A stretch of 13,545 nucleotides of DNA from NCBI GenBank assembly GCA_943704415.1, contig CALSCO010000755.1:1-13545 (forward strand), in the 5' to 3' direction. This DNA comes from Parvularia atlantis (lineage: Eukaryota > Opisthokonta > Rotosphaerida). Below the pieces are notes generated by a model. It made no database searches, was not told the DNA's origin, and was given only the letters and a program-made list of their open reading frames with translations. A program made the translations under genes and the position numbers. This document shows, piece by piece, positions 10,330 through 13,545 of this stretch (position 1 is its first letter; every line of letters starts with the position of its first letter).

Positions 10330-12434
10330 CTATGCTCCGGCGATGTGCGGCGCGCTTGACTGTGACGGCGGCGACTCGGTCTGCTCGACGTAGCTGGTCG
10401 ACAGCTCGGCGTCGCGGTAGGCCTCGGTCTCGGAGAGCGACAGGGCCATGGCGAGCTGCAGGTTGTAGTCCGAGTCGTTCTGGGCCGCGGCCTCGAGGCC
10501 GGTGGCCGTTACGGGTGCCACGGTCGCCTTGCGCGGCGAGCGCTGCGGTGAGGCGCTTGTGCCGGGCTTGGCCGTGGCGCCGAATAGAGTCGAGAAAAGC
10601 GACGGCACAATCGACGTGACGGCCGGCGTCGGCCCCGGCGCCGGCGCGGGCGCAGCGGGCCATGCGAGTGTGCCTGCCGCTCGTCTCCCGTCGCTGCTCG
10701 CGCTGCCATCGCTCTTGCCCGTGCCGCCGCCGCCGCCGTTGCTGCCGTTGTTACTCGAGACGACGAATGAACCAGGCCGGCTGCGCGTCTGCGGCGGGTT
10801 GTCCATCTCGATGCCGTCGTCGTAGGCCGGCGGCGGAGTGGGCTGCGGCATGGGCGCAGTCGACAGCTTGAGCGGCTCCTTGGCCGTGTCGGGCGTATCG
10901 TCGCTGCCGGCCTGCGGCTGCAAGTCGAGCTCCTTGAGCGCCGCGAGCATGTTGCTAAGCGCTTTCATGTCAGCTCCAGCCGCGCCACGAGTGACAGGAA
11001 GGCGATACACCTGTCAAACTCCTCCTGGGTGATCGTGAGCGAGCTCGCGTCCATCGACTCGATAAAGCTGATCGCGCCCATCTGCGTCGCCCGCGCCAGC
11101 GTGAGCACACGAGCCTGAGGCGCGCACGACACCGCACCAGGTTCGTGTAGTAGTACAGGCTCTCGGATCGGAGGCGCGACTGCCCGCGGAAGCGCGAGAT
11201 GTACCTGCCGCGCAGATCAGCGCACGGCACACACGCGCGCCAGAGCGGGCGCGACACGCACAGCACGTTGGACATGAGCCCGGGCGGGTTAGCCTTGATG
11301 ACGACGTAGATAAGCATGGGCAGGAAGTAGTCGGCGCCGGTGTTGCGCTCGAGTTTCTTCAGCAGGGCTGCGACGCACGGCGCAGAATGAGCGGCCGCAC
11401 GAACGGCAAGGGTGCACGGCGCACGACGCACAGGCGATGCACTTGCAGCAGTTGAGGATGCAGATGAGCTTGTCGCGCGGCGCCTTGAACGAACTGAGCT
11501 TGTGCAGCTCTGCGCGGCCGGTCGTCGTCAGGCGCGCGCTGCAGTCGGCCGGGGTGCACGCACCCTGGATGGCGTTGTTGAAGTAAAAGTCGTTGTAGGG
11601 GTGCGGCTTGATGTCAAAGTGCTCGACGCGGACCCAGCGCACGAGCTGCATGCGCTTGCTCAGCACGTCGTCCTGGTGTGCGTCGTCGGCGTTGGGCGGG
11701 CAGAAGACGCTGCGCCCGACACGTGCGTGAGCGGCGCGCACGTGCGGCTTGCTGCTGCTGCTGCGTACCGGTCATGCAGCTTGTTCATGACCATTTTCTC
11801 GACGCCCTCCAGCGCCATCTCAAACTCGGCCTCGCTGCAGCCGCTCCAGATGGGCACGGCGCGCAGGTCGGCGGCGATGGTCTGTGCGTGGGCACGTCAG
11901 CCAGCTAGACGCAGACAGACAGCACATGGCAGACAACACCGTGTAGAACGCCTGCACGTCATCGCTCTGCTGGCCCGGTGAGGGCCGGCGCTGCTGCAGC
12001 TGCTGCAAGAACGTCTCGATGAAGCTGCCCCGCGGCGCCGACGTCAAGGCCACGTCAGTCGCACGCGCGCGCACGTCACGCAACCGCGTCGTCCGCGCCC
12101 GCGCCGCATCGGCCTCGGGCCGCCGCCACTGCTCCAGAAAGCGCTGGAAGTTGAACCGCGCCTCGGGCGCCGCGGCCGGTTGTGCGGGCACAGGTGTGGC
12201 CGCCGCCGCCGCCGCCTCTGCTGCTGCTGCTGCTGCTGCTGCTGCGGGCGCCTCGTGTGTCGCAGACGCGGGCGTCGCCGGCGCGGCCATCGGGTCAAAC
12301 TCGCGCAGCACCGCGCTCAGCACCGCGCTCGGCACGGCCCCGCCGCCGCTGCCGTCGCCGCTCGGGCCGCCGCCGCCGCTCGGGCCGCCGCGCGTCGCGT
12401 GGTCTGTCGCGCCGATGTTCGCTTGATCGCTCAT
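10330..12434 (-). CDS. Rab5 GEF, Rabex-5/VPS9a-like, with C-terminal UIM
   Basis: Eight exons read downwards: 12434-12085, 12024-11940, 11881-11769, 11709-11432, 11367-11262, 11204-11138, 11081-11011, 10954-10330; 564 residues plus TAG. The start is the first ATG in frame (MSDQANIG); upstream only a GTG is open. Residues 1-93 are Gly/Ser/Pro/Ala-rich with a polyalanine run. Residues 94-165 (FNFQRFLEQWRRP ... FIETFL ... DVQAFY) resemble the helical bundle preceding VPS9 domains. About 170-357 is the VPS9 domain: ALEGVEKMVMNKL, FKAPRDKLICILNCC, GADYFLPMLIYVVIKANPP, LYYYTNL, QEEFD. Known catalytic positions of Rabex-5 are kept: Asp finger D288, P292, Y328, T331. A UIM lies at about 518-536. Role by homology: nucleotide exchange on Rab5 at early endosomes. 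It resembles plant VPS9a as much as animal Rabex-5, and no A20 zinc finger or CUE is seen. It is divergent from the NEK2 gene and convergent with HTT. Confidence 0.95.
10417..10476 (-). other. Ubiquitin-interacting motif (UIM) coding segment
   Basis: Residues about 517-536 read DSDYNLQLAMALSLSETEA. They fit the UIM pattern (acidic, L-x-x-A-L/A-x-x-S-x-x-E) with the central ALSLSE. A short tail follows. The binding function is inferred from the motif only. Confidence 0.8.
10955..11010 (-). other. VPS9-gene intron
   Basis: 56 nt, phase 2, donor CAG|GTGTAT, branch-like GCTGAC, acceptor CTTAG. It joins TQEEFD-S to NMLAALKELD. Using the nearer AAAG as acceptor would give an immediate stop, so CTTAG is preferred. 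Confidence 0.8.
11082..11137 (-). other. VPS9-gene intron
   Basis: 56 nt, phase 0, donor CTG|GTGCGG, branch-like GCTCAC, acceptor CGCAG. The join YYYTNL|MGAISFIE has the same length as Rabex-5 YYFTNLCCAVAFIE. Confidence 0.92.
11205..11261 (-). other. VPS9-gene intron, in-frame and stopless
   Basis: 57 nt, phase 2, donor GTGCGT, branch-like GCTGAT, acceptor GGCAG. Spliced product SNVL|YISRF matches SNIQYITRF. The length is a multiple of three and it has no in-frame stop, so retention would insert 19 residues into the VPS9 domain. Confidence 0.92.
11368..11431 (-). other. VPS9-gene intron
   Basis: 64 nt, phase 1, donor GTGCGT, branch-like GCTCAT, acceptor CGCAG. It joins LNCCKCIA to S-LLKKLERN. 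Confidence 0.92.
11710..11768 (-). other. VPS9-gene intron
   Basis: 59 nt, phase 2, donor GTACGC, branch-like GCTCAC, acceptor CGCAG. The join NKLHDR|VFCPPNADD matches Rabex-5 VFCPETTDD. Confidence 0.93.
11882..11939 (-). other. VPS9-gene intron
   Basis: 58 nt, phase 0, donor ACG|GTGTTG, branch-like GCTGAC, acceptor CACAG. It joins DVQAFYT to TIAADLRAVPIW. Confidence 0.88.
12025..12084 (-). other. VPS9-gene intron, in-frame and stopless (predicted)
   Basis: 60 nt, phase 2, donor GTTGCG, branch-like ACTGAC, acceptor GGCAG. The reading frame is open straight through, so it is inferred from length, branch motif and alignment. Removing it gives RPEADAARARTTR-FIETF, exactly the length of plant VPS9a NPASLDLVRSIKSFIVSF. 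Confidence 0.72.
12218..12244. repeat. (CTG/CAG)9 repeat encoding polyalanine
   Basis: Nine pure CTG units on the plus strand, read as GCA codons on the minus strand. They form an alanine run at about residues 64-72 of the VPS9 protein, followed by Glu and further Ala encoded by GCG/GCC (plus-strand 12199-12217). Confidence 0.95.
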
Positions 12435-12535
12435 CAGGCGAATGTGATGGCCGCGAAACTGTTGAGGGGCACGGACTGTTGCAGTTTTCACTTGGTCGTC
12501 GCGTCGTTTTCGCGCGCTCGACCTCGCGCGAGCGC
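12435..12535. promoter_or_regulatory. 101-bp shared divergent promoter region
   Basis: This is the only DNA between the ATG of the minus-strand Rab5 GEF gene (12434) and the ATG of the NEK2-like gene (12536). It must hold both 5' UTRs and at least parts of both core promoters. It is less GC-rich than the genes (AATGTGATGG, GCAGTTTTCACTTGG, CGTTTTCGCGC). No TATA box was seen. An E2F-like site lies near the NEK2 side, and a near-match in the opposite orientation (CCGCGAAA, 12451-12458) near the GEF side. Confidence 0.75.
12508..12515 (+). promoter_or_regulatory. Candidate E2F/DP site upstream of NEK2-like gene
   Basis: TTTCGCGC is an exact match to the E2F consensus TTTSSCGC. It ends 20 bp before the ATG of the NEK2-like gene. 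NEK2 is a cell-cycle gene under E2F control in mammals. In CG-rich DNA the CGCGC half is cheap, so chance occurrence is possible. Confidence 0.4.
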
Positions 12536-13509
12536 ATGGACCAGTACGAGGTCGTGGCCGAGCTCGCCGTGGGTAGCTTTGGACGCATCAGCAAGATCCG
12601 GCGCAAGGCCGACGGGCGGGTGCGTTTGCCGCTCATGGTCGTGCTGCGCCGTGCTGAGCACGCGCGGCCCGCAGCTGCTTGTGTGGAAGGAGGTCGACTA
12701 CGGGCGCATGAGCGACAAGGAGAAGCAGCAGCTCGTGGACGAGGTCAACATCCTGCGCGAGCTGCGCCACCCCAACATCGTGCGCTACTACGAGCGCGTG
12801 CTCGACAAGGAGAACGCGCGCATCTACATCGTGACCGAGTTCTGCGACGGCGGCGACCTGGCCGCGGTCATCAAGCGTCTGCGCACAGAAGGGTGCGCCA
12901 TGCCGTGCGGCGAGCTGCTGCTGCTGCCCAGGCCGACCTGACGCCTGGCCACGCTCCAGCGCACTCATGGACGAGGACGCCGTGTGGCGCATCTTCACGC
13001 AGGTCGTGCTGGCGTTGCACGAGTGCCACCGGCGGCGCGGCGGCGTCATCCTCCATCGCGACATCAAGCCCGAGAACGTCTTCCTTGACGCGCAGCAGAA
13101 CGTCAAGCTGGGCGATTTTGGCCTGTCGCGCGTGCTCGACGCCAAGACGGCCATGGCGCAGACCTTCCTCGGCACGCCGTACTACATGTCGCCGGTGCGC
13201 CACGCAGTCTGCGCGCACACGGCGCTGTACCGCTGACGCGCCGCCGCAGGAGCTCGTGCGGCAGGAGGCGTACAACGAAAAGTCGGACATCTGGGCGCTC
13301 GGGTGTCTGCTGTACGAGCTATGCGCGCTGCGGTTCGGTTGGGTCGCGCGGGTTGCGTCTGCCTGGCGCGCTCACGCGGATGCAGGCCGCCGTTCGACGC
13401 GCACTCGCAAGACGTGCTCAACGTCAAGATCAAGGCCGGCAAGTTTGCGCGCCTGGCCAAGTTCTCGGACGAGCTCAACCGGGCCGTGCGCTCGATGCTC
13501 GAGCTAGAC
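12536..13509 (+). CDS. NEK2: NEK2-like NIMA-related protein kinase, 3'-partial
   Basis: Exons 12536-12619, 12675-12892, 12960-13194, 13250-13332 and 13386-13509 give 248 residues in one frame; the coding region then stops at a donor (13510) and continues outside the window. The start ATG is in good context and gives MDQYEVV, aligned with the human NEK2 start. Kinase landmarks: glycine loop AVGSFG (11-16, first Gly replaced by Ala), VWKEVDYG with ATP-binding K33, LRELRHPNIVRYY, hinge region VTEFCDGGDL, catalytic HRDIKPEN (H133, D135, N140), DFG at 153-155, TFLGTPYYMSPE in the activation segment, YNEKSDIWALGCLLYELCAL, and PPFDAHSQ. Missing: the end of the kinase C-lobe and the C-terminal coiled coil/regulatory tail. 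Known family role: Ser/Thr kinase for centrosome separation and G2/M; role here inferred. NEK2 is preferred over other NEKs because LVWKE, HRR and SDIWALGCLLYELCAL match NEK2/NIMA best. Confidence 0.95.
12620..12674 (+). other. NEK2-like gene intron
   Basis: 55 nt, phase 0, donor CGG|GTGCGT, branch-like GCTCAT (or CTGAG), acceptor CGCAG. The join KADGR|LLVWKE matches human KSDGKILVWKE. Confidence 0.95.
12893..12959 (+). other. NEK2-like gene intron
   Basis: 67 nt, phase 2, donor GTGCGC, branch-like CCTGAC at about 12937-12942, acceptor TCCAG. It joins LRTEG to ALMDEDAVW. Confidence 0.92.
13195..13249 (+). other. NEK2-like gene intron
   Basis: 55 nt, phase 0, donor CCG|GTGCGC, branch-like GCTGAC at about 13232-13237, acceptor CGCAG. 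The join YYMSP|ELVRQEAYNEKSD keeps the APE-type motif (SPE) intact. Confidence 0.95.
13333..13385 (+). other. NEK2-like gene intron
   Basis: 53 nt, phase 2, donor GTTCGG, branch-like GCTCAC at about 13370-13375, acceptor TGCAG. The join ELCALR|PPFDAHSQ matches human ELCALMPPFTAFSQ. Confidence 0.93.
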
Positions 13510-13545
13510 GTGCGTGTGCCGCGCACAACGCGAGGCCCCCCCCCC
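13510..13545 (+). other. NEK2-like gene intron, truncated by window end
   Basis: Donor GTGCGT follows MLELD at phase 0. No branch motif or acceptor is reached before the terminal C run, so the rest of the gene lies outside. Confidence 0.8.
13536..13545. other. Terminal C homopolymer
   Basis: Ten C residues end the window, and seven C residues begin it (1-7). They may be real homopolymers at which assembly stopped, or edge artefacts. Confidence 0.6.

Noticed and set aside
12435-12491. N-terminal extension of the VPS9 protein to 12491
   Set aside because: The open frame there begins with GTG, not ATG. The first ATG is at 12434, and the extension would consume half of the divergent promoter.
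12182-12535. Plus-strand open frames running into the kinase from 12182
   Set aside because: Upstream of 12536 they are low-complexity antisense of the VPS9-gene first exon. The kinase homology begins exactly at the ATG at 12536.
13195-13249. Frameshift or pseudogene in the NEK2-like kinase
   Set aside because: Frame changes between kinase blocks are all explained by 53-67-nt introns with consistent phases; all catalytic motifs are intact.

Overview
This is a eukaryotic nuclear fragment, very GC-rich (roughly 70 % by eye) and extremely compact. It holds three protein-coding genes interrupted by 19 complete spliceosomal introns of 45-76 nt (median 57) and one intron cut by the window end. No rRNA, tRNA, CRISPR or transposon was seen. 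Proteins were recognised by comparison with remembered family members; no database search was run.

Layout: (1) plus strand, 1-10295: nine exons encoding about 3,280 residues of a giant alpha-solenoid protein that aligns along its whole length with huntingtin (HTT). The N-terminus, including the region equivalent to human exon 1, lies left of the window; the C-terminus is complete. (2) After only 34 bp, minus strand, 12434-10330: a complete eight-exon gene for a 564-residue Rab5 exchange factor of the Rabex-5/VPS9a type (helical bundle plus VPS9 domain) with a C-terminal ubiquitin-interacting motif. (3) After a 101-bp divergent promoter region, plus strand from 12536: the first five exons of a NEK2-type (NIMA-related) kinase, cut by the window end inside the kinase domain.

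Exon joins were fixed by three agreeing criteria: reading-frame continuity (spliced lengths of all three genes are multiples of three), protein alignment across each junction, and a shared intron grammar. Donors are mostly GTGCGC/GTGCGT, every intron has a CTGAY or CTCAY branch-like motif, and all end in AG.

Organism: huntingtin is known from animals, their unicellular relatives, amoebozoans and apusomonads, so the window most likely comes from a free-living single-celled member of Amorphea with a GC-rich, short-intron genome. The species cannot be named from this fragment. Huntingtin (with HAP40) and Rabex-type GEFs both act around Rab5 and early endosomes, and NEK2 and huntingtin both have centrosome/spindle roles in animals. 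Whether the gene adjacency means anything functional is only a speculation. The most notable content is the divergent, nearly full-length huntingtin, the unusual splice-site grammar, and the VPS9-UIM architecture.
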